A DNA stretch of 12,897 bases from Brevundimonas sp. Its GTDB lineage: Bacteria; Pseudomonadota; Alphaproteobacteria; Caulobacterales; Caulobacteraceae. The notes below the pieces were generated by a model, which ran no database searches, had not been told where the DNA came from, and saw nothing but the letters and a program-made list of their open reading frames with translations. Below are positions 1-6,979 of this stretch, piece by piece. The translations under genes were made by a program, and so were the position numbers. The stretch's first letter is position 1; each line of letters begins with the position of its first letter. The stretch is from positions 1 through 12,897 of the forward strand of contig JALAGW010000012.1 of the NCBI GenBank assembly GCA_022712235.1. Direction: 5' to 3'.

Positions 1-2
1 CC

Positions 3-839
3 GATCGCAACCTGCCCTTCGCCTCACCGGACGCCAGAGCGACGGCCATCGCCGGGCTCCTGATCGAGTTCCTGCAGCAGGAGGTGAAGCTGGGCCGCCT
101 GCCGGCCCATCTGCTGCCGCTGCAATCGGGCGTGGGCAATGTCGCCAACGCCGTGCTGGCCGGCCTTCAGGACAGCCCGTTCGAGAACCTGACCGCCTAT
201 ACCGAGGTGCTGCAGGACGGGATGCTGGACCTGCTGGACTCGGGCAAGCTGACCGTCGCCTCGGCCACCGCCTTCTCGCTGAGCCCCGAGGCCGCCGCCG
301 ATCTGAACAGCCGCATGGAGCAGTTCCGCGGCAAGATCATCCTTCGCCCGCAGGAGATTTCAAACCACCCGGAGATCATCCGCCGCCTGGGCTGCATCGC
401 CATGAACGGCCTGATCGAGGCCGACATCTACGGCAACGTCAACTCGACCCACGTCATGGGCTCGCGCATCCAGAACGGCATCGGCGGCTCAGGCGATTTC
501 GCCCGCAACGCCTACATCTCCTGCTTCGTCACCCCATCGACGGCCAAGGGCGGCAAGATCTCGGCCATCGTCCCCATGGCCAGCCACGTCGACCACATCA
601 CCCAGGACGTTCAGGTCATCGTCACGGAACAGGGCCTGGCCGACCTGCGCGGCCTGTCGCCCAAGCAGCGCGCGCGGGTCATCATCGCCAACTGCGCCCA
701 CCCCGACTATCGCGACGCGCTGAGCGACTATTACGCCCGCGCGCTGAAGAGCTCCTACGGCCTGCAGTCCCCCCACCTGCTGACCGAAGCCCTGTCCTGG
801 CACCAGCGCTACATCGAAACCGGCTCGATGAAGCCGTAA
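3..839 (+). CDS. Acetyl-CoA hydrolase / succinyl-CoA:acetate CoA-transferase, C-terminal part (5' truncated)
   Basis: The reading frame is open from base 3 to the TAA at 837-839, so the gene starts left of the window. About 278 residues are present, against roughly 500 for the family. These enzymes move CoA between acyl-CoA and acetate through a glutamyl-CoA thioester, in the cytoplasm. The SGVGNVANAV segment is followed by TEVLQD, whose Glu codon (204-206) falls where the catalytic Glu of the AarC-type enzyme is expected when counted from the C-terminus. The glycine loop GIGGSGDF (477-500) and the conserved VTEQGLADLRGLSP segment follow. The gene ends 60 bases before the next start and no clear terminator is visible. 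CoA-transferase and hydrolase activity cannot be told apart from this fragment. Family assignment is firm; the exact substrate pair is inference. Confidence 0.93.
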   Translation, partial: DRNLPFASPDARATAIAGLLIEFLQQEVKLGRLPAHLLPLQSGVGNVANAVLAGLQDSPFENLTAYTEVLQDGMLDLLDSGKLTVASATAFSLSPEAAADLNSRMEQFRGKIILRPQEISNHPEIIRRLGCIAMNGLIEADIYGNVNSTHVMGSRIQNGIGGSGDFARNAYISCFVTPSTAKGGKISAIVPMASHVDHITQDVQVIVTEQGLADLRGLSPKQRARVIIANCAHPDYRDALSDYYARALKSSYGLQSPHLLTEALSWHQRYIETGSMKP

Positions 840-847
840 GCTTCGCC

Positions 848-875
848 TTGCCCACCGCCGCATGACGCGTATCGT
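848..875 (+). promoter_or_regulatory. Weak sigma70-like promoter candidate for the MBL gene
   Basis: TTGCCC (848-853) and TATCGT (870-875) are separated by 16 bases and lie just upstream of the ribosome binding site at 888-893. The match is imperfect and the region is short. The gene could equally be read from the upstream CoA-transferase transcript. Confidence 0.22.
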
Positions 876-887
876 CGCTCTTTGAAC

Positions 888-893
888 GGAGGG
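888..893 (+). promoter_or_regulatory. Ribosome binding site that fixes the MBL gene start
   Basis: GGAGGG lies six bases before the ATG at 900. This strong Shine-Dalgarno favours ATG 900 over the in-frame TTG at 882, which would place the motif inside the coding sequence. Confidence 0.8.
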
Positions 894-899
894 CGGCGC

Positions 900-1904
900 A
901 TGGGGCGGGGATTATCGAAACGGCGGCTAGGCCGCATCGCGCTTGCCCTTGTCGGGCTGGCGCTCGCGGGGCTGATCGCCGCCTTCACCCTGCGCCCGTC
1001 GACCGAGGCCTATCCGACGCTGGCCGTGCGCCCCGGTCCTGCGATGCCGGGGCAACTGACGGTCCGCTTTCTCGGCACCTCGACCCTGACTTTCGACGAC
1101 GGTCGGGACCTCGTCATGATCGACGGCTATCTCAGCCGCCACGGCGCCGTCGCCCTGCTGACCCAGCCCCTGCGCCCGGATCAGGCCGCCATCGCCCGCC
1201 ACCTGAAGCGGGCCGAAATCCGCCGCGTCTCGGCCCTCTATGTCGCCCACACCCATTTCGATCACGCCCTGGATTCGGCCAGTCTGGCCAAGACCTACGG
1301 CGCGGCCCTGAACGGCACAGAAACGATGGCGGCCATCGCCGTCGCCGAAGGCGTCGAGGCGTCCGTGCAGCGCCTGAAGTCAGGCCAGTCCTCTACGGTG
1401 GGCGCGTTTAAGGTCACGCCTTACAGCACGCCCCACTCGCCCGGAGACGTGGCGGCCGGCGCCACGGCGGCGGATTTCCGCATCCCGGCTCGCGCCCGCG
1501 CCTATCCTGAAGGCGGCGCCCATTCCTTTCTGATCGAGCATGGGACGTGTCGCATCCTGATCGTGCCCAGCGCGGGCCATCCGGGCGACGCCTTCCACGG
1601 CCTGCGCGCCGATGTCGTCATGCTGGGCGTGGGCAACCTGTCACGACAAGGCCCAGAGGCTATCGCCGCCTACTGGCGCGACACGGTGACGGCGACAGGC
1701 GCACGGCTGGTCGTGCCGATCCACTGGGATGACTTCTCACGCTCGCTGGATCAGCCGTTGAAGCCCTTCCCCTATGCCGTTGATCGCTTCGATCTGACCA
1801 TGACGCAGTTGACCGCACTGGCCGGCGATCAGGTCGCGCTGCGCCTGCCCCGCGCCTTCGACGCCATGGACTGGTCCGCGCTGCCCCCCGGGGGCTGCAC
1901 CTAG
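900..1904 (+). CDS. Membrane-anchored MBL-fold metallo-hydrolase
   Basis: The product is 334 residues. An arginine/lysine-rich start (residues 3-12) is followed by a hydrophobic stretch at about 13-29, read as an uncleaved anchor or signal peptide, so the catalytic domain is probably periplasmic. The metal motif HTHFDH is at residues 117-122 (bases 1248-1265) in a YVAHTHFDHALD context. Further likely zinc-site or fold residues are His179, the GGAHSF segment (His208), SAGH (His227) and VPIHWDD (His275). The FLGTSTLTFDDG opening of the domain resembles the broad MBL group containing UlaG-like and lactonase-like proteins. The sequence does not reveal the substrate. It is unlikely to be a classical metallo-beta-lactamase, but that is inference. 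The stop codon overlaps that of the convergent serine hydrolase. Confidence 0.88.
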   Translation: MGRGLSKRRLGRIALALVGLALAGLIAAFTLRPSTEAYPTLAVRPGPAMPGQLTVRFLGTSTLTFDDGRDLVMIDGYLSRHGAVALLTQPLRPDQAAIARHLKRAEIRRVSALYVAHTHFDHALDSASLAKTYGAALNGTETMAAIAVAEGVEASVQRLKSGQSSTVGAFKVTPYSTPHSPGDVAAGATAADFRIPARARAYPEGGAHSFLIEHGTCRILIVPSAGHPGDAFHGLRADVVMLGVGNLSRQGPEAIAAYWRDTVTATGARLVVPIHWDDFSRSLDQPLKPFPYAVDRFDLTMTQLTALAGDQVALRLPRAFDAMDWSALPPGGCT

Positions 1905-3142
1905 CGGTTCAGGCCCGTCGGGAAGGGGCGGCCCAGAGCCTCGGCCATCGCCTGCTGGCTCAGCATGAAGACCAGATCGCGCTGGTGGTAGTTGTTGGAC
2001 AGGACCACCACGGTCACGTCGGCGTCGGGCTGATAGAGGACCAGGTTGCGGAACCCGGCCCAGCTGCCCGTGTGATAGATCTGCTTGTCATCAAAGGCGG
2101 GCTTCACCTGCTCGCCCAGGCTGTTGACGTAGATGCCGTAGCCATAGGCCCGGTGCGCGCGACCGCGCTCCTTGGGCGTGCCCTCAGGGGCGTGGTCGGC
2201 GATCATCTGGGCGTAAGAAGCGTCGCTGAGGACATGGCCCTTATGCAGGGCCTGGTTCCACACCAGCATATCGTCCAGCGTCGAATACAGGGCGCCGGCG
2301 CCATAGACGACGCTGACATTGGCGATCGGCTGGGCCGCCAGACCGCCGGGGAAGTTGGCGTAGCCCATGGCCAGGCCCTGCGCGTCGGCGTGGGCGTCGG
2401 AGCCCGTATCCTTCAGGCCCAGGGGCTTCAGGATGGCGTCGTGCAAATAGGTCTCGAACGGCTTGCCGCTGGCCTTGCTGACGATCTCGGCGGCTAGGTT
2501 ATAGGCGGCGTTGTCGTAGCGGATCTTAGTTCCCGGCTCGAACTGCAGGCCATAGCGGGCCGAGGTCTCGGTCAGTTCCTGCGGCGTGCGCGGGGTGACG
2601 CGAATGCGGCCCCACTCGGACTGGGCCATCAGGTCCGGGATGCCCGAGGTGTGCGACAGCAGATGGCGGATGCGGATCGGCTTCCACGCATCCGGGCAGG
2701 TCTCGATCCATTGGCAGACCGGGTCGTCGACCGACAGCCTGCCCTCATCCTGCAGCTTCAGGATGGCGGCGGCGGTGAACTGCTTCGACACCGAGGCCAG
2801 GCGGAAGCGGGTGTCCAGCTGCAGCGGCTGATCGTTCTCGTAGTTCGCCTTGCCATAGACCTGACGGAACAGGACCTGATCGCCCTTGGCCACCAGAATG
2901 GCGCCCATGAACTGCTTGCGCTCGCCCAGATAGTCCAGCCGCGCCTTCAGTTGCGGTAGCGCCTCGACCACCTCGACCGGCGGACGCTCAGGCAGCTTGG
3001 CCTTGGTCGCCGTCGCCGCCTGGGTCTCAGGCGCGATGGCGTGGACGATCCAGGCGCCGGCGCCGGCGGATACCAGGGCGACCACAGCCAGGGCTCCAAG
3101 GAACCAGGGCCGCCCGCCTGCGGACTTGGGAACTACAAACAC
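1901..3142 (-). CDS. Serine hydrolase, class C beta-lactamase / penicillin-binding-protein-like, membrane-anchored
   Basis: 413 residues. The start is a GTG at 3142; the only upstream in-frame codons before a stop (3152-3154) are not usual starts, and no good Shine-Dalgarno is visible. A hydrophobic segment at about residues 14-37 indicates a signal anchor or signal peptide, placing the enzyme in the periplasm. The three serine-beta-lactamase-fold motifs are present: SVSK at 117-120 (nucleophile Ser117, Lys120), YDN at 209-211, and HTG at 357-359 in the KTG position. Flanking LLSHTSGIPD and GAGALYSTLDDM are typical of the family (Pfam Beta-lactamase, PF00144), which includes esterases, peptidases and DD-carboxypeptidase-like proteins as well as AmpC. 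True beta-lactamase activity is not implied. The gene begins 17 bases after the era stop, so it may be the last gene of that transcript. Confidence 0.9.
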   Translation of the reverse strand: MFVVPKSAGGRPWFLGALAVVALVSAGAGAWIVHAIAPETQAATATKAKLPERPPVEVVEALPQLKARLDYLGERKQFMGAILVAKGDQVLFRQVYGKANYENDQPLQLDTRFRLASVSKQFTAAAILKLQDEGRLSVDDPVCQWIETCPDAWKPIRIRHLLSHTSGIPDLMAQSEWGRIRVTPRTPQELTETSARYGLQFEPGTKIRYDNAAYNLAAEIVSKASGKPFETYLHDAILKPLGLKDTGSDAHADAQGLAMGYANFPGGLAAQPIANVSVVYGAGALYSTLDDMLVWNQALHKGHVLSDASYAQMIADHAPEGTPKERGRAHRAYGYGIYVNSLGEQVKPAFDDKQIYHTGSWAGFRNLVLYQPDADVTVVVLSNNYHQRDLVFMLSQQAMAEALGRPFPTGLNR

Positions 3143-3159
3143 GATACTGAACTACGATC

Positions 3160-4113
3160 CTAGACGTCGAACTCCAGCCCGAACTGGGCGTAAAGGGCGC
3201 GGCTGTCCTGCCATTTCGGGTCGACTTTGACGGTCAGGAACAGGTGGACAGGCCGGTCGAGCAGCTCGATCAGCTCCTCGCGCGACTTCTGGCCGATCCA
3301 CTTCAGGGTCTGGCCGCCCTTGCCCAGAACGATGGGACGCTGGCTCTCGCGCTCGACATAGATGGTCTGTTCGATGCGGGCCGAGCCGTCCGGCTTCTCG
3401 TCAAAGGCCGTGGTCTCGACCGCCGCCGAATAGGGCAGTTCCTCGTGAACGCGCAGATAGACCTTCTCGCGGGTGATCTCGGCCGCCAGGACCCGCACCG
3501 GCACGTCGGCCGACTGGTCTTCGGGATAGAGCCACGGACCGGCGGGCATGGAGCGCGCCAGACGCTGCTTCAGGTCGTCCACGCCGTCGCCGCTGAGGGC
3601 CGAGATCATATAGACCTCTTCATAGACGCCGGTTTCGAACAGGCGGTGCGACAGGGCCAGCAGGGTGTCGCGCCGCATGCCGTCGATCTTGTTCAGACCC
3701 AGGATGACCTTGGTCCCCGTCGCCTTCAGATTGGCGATGATGGTCTCGGTGTCTTCGGCCGACTTGCGGTCGGCGGCCGTGCCGTCACGGCCTTCCGAAG
3801 CAATGTGCGAAGGCGCGTCGATCAGGTGCAGCACCACGTCGGCGTCCTGCGCCCCGCCCCAGGCCGAGGCGACCATGGCGCGGTCCAGACGGCGGCGCGG
3901 GGTGAAGATGCCGGGCGTGTCCACCAGGACGATCTGGGCGTCGCCCTCGATGGCGATGCCGCGCACGGGGAATCGCGTGGTCTGGACCTTCTGCGTGACG
4001 ATCGAGACCTTGGAGCCCGTCAGCCGGTTCACCAGCGTCGACTTGCCGGCGTTGGGCGCGCCGATGATGGCGGCGAAGCCCGCATGCTGGTTGGGGTTGA
4101 GGGTCTCGGTCAA
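3160..4113 (-). CDS. era: GTPase Era, ribosome assembly factor
   Basis: 317 residues from a TTG start whose bases overlap the rnc stop (TTGA, 4110-4113). A GAGAAGG Shine-Dalgarno sits six bases upstream. A longer frame exists upstream but only as a shadow of rnc. Era binds the 3' end of 16S rRNA and helps mature the small subunit. The GTPase motifs are clear: GAPNAGKS (18-25), DTPG (65-68), NKID (141-144) and SAL (171-173), with TTRFPVRG as switch I. The C-terminal KH domain carries the LGKGGQTLKWIGQ loop and the VKVDPKWQ ending. An acidic/polar stretch at about residues 102-123, between G3 and G4, looks like an insertion relative to the E. coli protein. The rnc-era pair is conserved widely, and both products act on rRNA. 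Confidence 0.96.
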   Translation of the reverse strand: MTETLNPNQHAGFAAIIGAPNAGKSTLVNRLTGSKVSIVTQKVQTTRFPVRGIAIEGDAQIVLVDTPGIFTPRRRLDRAMVASAWGGAQDADVVLHLIDAPSHIASEGRDGTAADRKSAEDTETIIANLKATGTKVILGLNKIDGMRRDTLLALSHRLFETGVYEEVYMISALSGDGVDDLKQRLARSMPAGPWLYPEDQSADVPVRVLAAEITREKVYLRVHEELPYSAAVETTAFDEKPDGSARIEQTIYVERESQRPIVLGKGGQTLKWIGQKSREELIELLDRPVHLFLTVKVDPKWQDSRALYAQFGLEFDV

Positions 4114-4823
4114 ATTACGCCTTCTCGTTTCAACAGCGCCGTGGCGGCGGCTTTTTCCGCCTCCTGACGCGAACGTCCTGTTTGCTTCACGGGGTCGAAG
4201 CCGACCACCGTCGCCTCGACCACGAAGGTCGGAGCATGATCTGATCCGGTGCGTTCCACCACCCGATAGGTCGGCAGCGGACGCCCTTGGGCTTGGGCCC
4301 ACTCCTGCAGAGCGGACTTGGGATTGGTCACGGCCGGTTCCGGCGGCGACGCGAACTCCTCGGCCCAGGCAATGTCGAACATGGCCTTGGCCGCCGTCAG
4401 GCCCCCGTCGCGATAGACAGCCGCCAGAATAGCCTCGACAGCATCGGCGATGACTCCGGCCTTTCTGCGGCCGCCCGTCTTGGTCTCGCCCGCCGACAGT
4501 CGCAGCGCCAGGCCGACGCCCAACCGCTCGCCGACGCGGGCGCAGGCGCTTTTGTCCACCAGGGCGTGCAGACGGGCCGACAACTGGCCTTCGTCCGCCG
4601 AGGGGAAGTCCCGCGTCAGGCGGTCGGCGACCAGCAGGCCCAGCACCCGGTCGCCCAGGAACTCCAGCCGCTCGTTGTCGGCTGGGCGCCGGCCGTCGGC
4701 CTGTCCCCCGCCCTCGCCCACGCTGGCGTGGGTCAGGGCCCGTTCCAGCAGGGACGGGTCGGAAAATTCATGGCCCAGCCGACGCCGGAGCGCGGCGACG
4801 GCCTCGGCCCGCACGTTCGCCAT
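4110..4823 (-). CDS. rnc: Ribonuclease III
   Basis: 237 residues. The ATG at 4823 shares one base with the lepB stop (TGATG), which fixes the start. This double-strand-specific endonuclease processes rRNA precursors and structured mRNAs in the cytoplasm. The signature NERLEFLGDRVL is at residues 50-61. Using the E. coli enzyme as guide, the catalytic and metal residues map with a constant offset of 13 to Glu51, Glu54, Asp58, Glu78, Asp127 and Glu130 (ADAVEA context). The double-stranded-RNA-binding domain spans about residues 167-236, from NPKSALQEW to EAEKAAATALL. All expected catalytic residues are present. The downstream gene era starts inside the stop codon. Confidence 0.97.
   Translation of the reverse strand: MANVRAEAVAALRRRLGHEFSDPSLLERALTHASVGEGGGQADGRRPADNERLEFLGDRVLGLLVADRLTRDFPSADEGQLSARLHALVDKSACARVGERLGVGLALRLSAGETKTGGRRKAGVIADAVEAILAAVYRDGGLTAAKAMFDIAWAEEFASPPEPAVTNPKSALQEWAQAQGRPLPTYRVVERTGSDHAPTFVVEATVVGFDPVKQTGRSRQEAEKAAATALLKREGVI
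4119..4126 (-). promoter_or_regulatory. Ribosome binding site supporting the era TTG start
   Basis: GAGAAGG (complement of 4120-4126) lies six bases before the TTG at 4113 and within the end of rnc. It supports reading TTG 4113 as the era start despite the rare codon. Confidence 0.65.
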
Positions 4824-5749
4824 CAGTCCAGGATCTTGAAGAACCGGCTGGGACGCAGGTTGGCGAACCAGCTGACCGGGTTGAACAGCGACGCGCCCGG
4901 CGACCACGAGAACATGATGATCTCGGCCTTGCCGACCAGGTTCTCGGCCGGGACCATGCCCACGCCAGCCGACATCTCGACGCGGCTGTCGATCGAGTTG
5001 TCGCGGTTGTCGCCCATCATGAAGAAGTGACCAGCCGGAACCTCATAGACCGGAGTGTCGTCCAGGTCGCCGCCGGGACCATAGTCCTGGGTCATGAAGC
5101 TCTTGCCGTTGGGCAGGGTCTCGCGGATCTGGGCGACCGGACGCGGGCCGAACATGTCCGAGAGTTCGGCGCGGCTGACGACAACGTCCTTCACCGGAGC
5201 GCCGTTGATGTAGAGCTTGTTGGCGATCATCTGCACCTTGTCGCCCGGCAGGCCGATCACGCGCTTGATGTAGTCGGTCTTGTTGTCACGCGGCAGCTTG
5301 AACACGACGATGTCGCCACGCGTCGGGTCCTTGCCCAGGATGCGGCCGTCGAACAGCGGCGGGCTCCAGGGGATCGAGTGCTTCGAATAGCCATAGGACC
5401 ACTTCGACACGACGATGTAGTCGCCCTCATAGAGGTTGGGCTCCATCGAGGCCGACGGGATGGTGAAGGGCTGGAACAACAGCACCCGCAGCACGAAGGC
5501 GATCAGCAGGGCGAAGACGACGGTCTTGATGATCTCGACCGTTTCGTTGCTCGCGGACTTCTCTTTTTTCACACGTTTGGCTTTCTTGGGACGCGGCGTG
5601 GCGTAGATCGGCTTGTCGCTGTCGAGGGCTTCGGGATCGTCGCCCATGTCGAAGGGGGCGTCGCCGTCGTCGCTCCAGATCGGTCGCTGCTCGGTCGGGT
5701 CGATGGCAGGATTGCCGGCGCCGCCGTTCGCCTTGGGGTCGTCGCTCAT
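4823..5749 (-). CDS. lepB: Signal peptidase I
   Basis: 308 residues from ATG 5749. It removes signal peptides from exported proteins, with its catalytic domain in the periplasm. Residues 1-45 are acidic and low in complexity, 52-64 form a Lys/Arg cluster, and one transmembrane helix spans about 73-94. The PSASMEPNL motif gives the nucleophile Ser101, YIKRVIGLPGD gives the general base Lys162, and GDNRDNSIDSR (246-256) is the conserved last box. Length and order fit the alphaproteobacterial type with a single membrane helix rather than the two of E. coli LepB. The start is preceded by a 57-base gap containing a GC hairpin, and there is no strong Shine-Dalgarno. The stop overlaps the rnc start by one base. 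Confidence 0.97.
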   Translation of the reverse strand: MSDDPKANGGAGNPAIDPTEQRPIWSDDGDAPFDMGDDPEALDSDKPIYATPRPKKAKRVKKEKSASNETVEIIKTVVFALLIAFVLRVLLFQPFTIPSASMEPNLYEGDYIVVSKWSYGYSKHSIPWSPPLFDGRILGKDPTRGDIVVFKLPRDNKTDYIKRVIGLPGDKVQMIANKLYINGAPVKDVVVSRAELSDMFGPRPVAQIRETLPNGKSFMTQDYGPGGDLDDTPVYEVPAGHFFMMGDNRDNSIDSRVEMSAGVGMVPAENLVGKAEIIMFSWSPGASLFNPVSWFANLRPSRFFKILD

Positions 5750-5763
5750 GGTCTGCTCGAATC

Positions 5764-5780
5764 CCCCGCAGAACGCGGGG
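5764..5780 (-). promoter_or_regulatory. GC-rich hairpin in the acpS-lepB gap
   Basis: On the minus strand CCCCGC, a five-base loop and GCGGGG form a perfect six-pair stem about 15 bases before the lepB ATG. No T-run follows, so a classical terminator is unlikely. The 3' arm merges into a GGGGGA run, the only purine-rich Shine-Dalgarno-like stretch nearby. It could act as an RNA stability, processing or translation-control element; that is inference. Confidence 0.45.
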
Positions 5781-5806
5781 TTGGAAGCCTGAGGCGTAAA
5801 GACTGA

Positions 5807-6208
5807 TTACGCCACGGGCAAGGCTTCGATGACCACGAAAGCGAGAGCATAAGGGTGTTCATCGCTGAGGGTCAGATGGATGCGCGGCTCATGCCCTGGC
5901 GGGGTCAGGCGGGCCAGATGCTCGGCGGCATGGCCGGTCAGGGCCATGGTCGGCTGACCCGATTTCAGGTTCACCACCCCCATGTCGCGCCAATAGACGT
6001 CGGCGCGCATCCCGGTGCCCAGGGCCTTGGCGCAGGCCTCCTTGGCCGCGAACCGCTTGGCGTAGCTCCAGGCCGGGTCGGGCTTGCGGTCCGAACGGGT
6101 GCGTTCCAGTTCGGTGAAGCAGCGCTCCTTGAAGCGGTCGCCGAACCGATCCAGCGACTTCTGGATACGACGAATATCCGACAAATCCGCGCCGACGCCG
6201 ATGATCAC
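5807..6208 (-). CDS. acpS: Holo-[acyl-carrier-protein] synthase
   Basis: 133 residues from a GTG at 6208, overlapping the pdxJ stop by four bases (GTGA). This replaces a much longer open frame upstream that lies wholly over pdxJ. AcpS transfers 4'-phosphopantetheine from CoA to a serine of acyl carrier protein, activating it for fatty acid synthesis. The N-terminal IIGVGADLSDI gives the magnesium ligand Asp8, and the second signature RFAAKEACAKALGTG gives Glu57, matching Asp9 and Glu58 of the E. coli type. Length is within the family range. pdxJ-acpS adjacency is widely conserved, and the overlap suggests translational coupling. Confidence 0.95.
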   Translation of the reverse strand: MIIGVGADLSDIRRIQKSLDRFGDRFKERCFTELERTRSDRKPDPAWSYAKRFAAKEACAKALGTGMRADVYWRDMGVVNLKSGQPTMALTGHAAEHLARLTPPGHEPRIHLTLSDEHPYALAFVVIEALPVA

Positions 6209-6963
6209 CGGCCTGCTCCCGACACCGCCTCGTCCATCGCCGTCCGCATCCGGCGAATGGCGGCGTCCAGACCGACGAAGACCGCTTCCCCGATCAGGAA
6301 GTGGCCGATGTTCAGTTCCTTGATCTCGGGGATGCCCAGAACCACGCTGGCGGTGGCGTAGTCGAGGCCATGGCCGGCGTGGACCTCCAGCCCCAGAATG
6401 TCGGCCTGGGCGGCGGCGGCGGCCAGGCGGTCCAGTTCGAAAGCGCGCTCGGCCGGATCGGTCAGGTGGCAATAGCGGCCGGTGTGGAACTCGACCACCT
6501 GGGCGCCCACGGCGGCGGCGGCCTCGACCTGGGCTTCGGACGGTTCGATGAACAGGCTGACGCGGATGCCGGCCTCCGACAGGGCCTTCACCACGGGGGC
6601 GATGCGCGCCTCGTGACCGGCGACGGCCAGCCCTCCCTCGGTCGTGACCTCCTCGCGCCGTTCCGGCACCAGACAGGCGGCGTGCGGGCGGTGACGCAGG
6701 GCGATGACCAGCATCTCGTCGGTCACGGCCATCTCGAAGTTCAGCGGCTTGCCCGCGCGACGGCACAGGGCCGTCAGCACGTCGATGTCGGCGTCGGTGA
6801 TGTGGCGGCGATCCTCGCGCAGGTGGGCGGTGATGCCGTCCGCCCCCGCCGCCAGCGCCGCCTCGGCCGCGCGGGCCGGATCGGGATGAGCGCCGCCGCG
6901 CGCGTTACGAACCGTGGCGACGTGGTCGATGTTGACGCCCAGACGTACCCGCTCGCGCTTCAT
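6205..6963 (-). CDS. pdxJ: Pyridoxine 5'-phosphate synthase
   Basis: 252 residues from ATG 6963, 16 bases after the pyrE stop. It condenses 1-deoxy-D-xylulose 5-phosphate with 3-amino-2-oxopropyl phosphate to make pyridoxine 5'-phosphate, the last ring-forming step of the deoxyxylulose-dependent vitamin B6 route. The TIM-barrel landmarks are intact: LGVNIDHVATVRNARGG (8-24), TAHLREDRRHI with His47, FEM with Glu77, VHAGHGL (194-200) with the active-site histidine, and ELNIGHFLIGEAVFVGL near the end, which binds phosphate. Full length for the family, with no oddities. The stop is shared with the acpS start (GTGA). Confidence 0.97.
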   Translation of the reverse strand: MKRERVRLGVNIDHVATVRNARGGAHPDPARAAEAALAAGADGITAHLREDRRHITDADIDVLTALCRRAGKPLNFEMAVTDEMLVIALRHRPHAACLVPERREEVTTEGGLAVAGHEARIAPVVKALSEAGIRVSLFIEPSEAQVEAAAAVGAQVVEFHTGRYCHLTDPAERAFELDRLAAAAAQADILGLEVHAGHGLDYATASVVLGIPEIKELNIGHFLIGEAVFVGLDAAIRRMRTAMDEAVSGAGR

Positions 6964-6979
6964 CCCGTTCTCTTTCTTC

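Noticed and set aside
1901..3142. Call as an AmpC antibiotic-resistance gene
   Set aside because: Motifs fit the fold only. The family is mostly esterases and peptidases, the third motif is HTG, and no ampR-like regulator is adjacent.
3244..4167. 307-codon plus-strand frame over era
   Set aside because: It is a compositional shadow of era; the translation shows no motif and no ribosome site fits.
4114..4302. Upstream extension of the era frame
   Set aside because: It overlaps the end of rnc out of frame and would add 63 Arg/Gly-rich residues never seen in Era.
6209..6766. Long upstream extension of the acpS frame
   Set aside because: It is read out of frame through pdxJ and is Arg/Gly-rich. 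AcpS homology begins exactly at GTG 6208.
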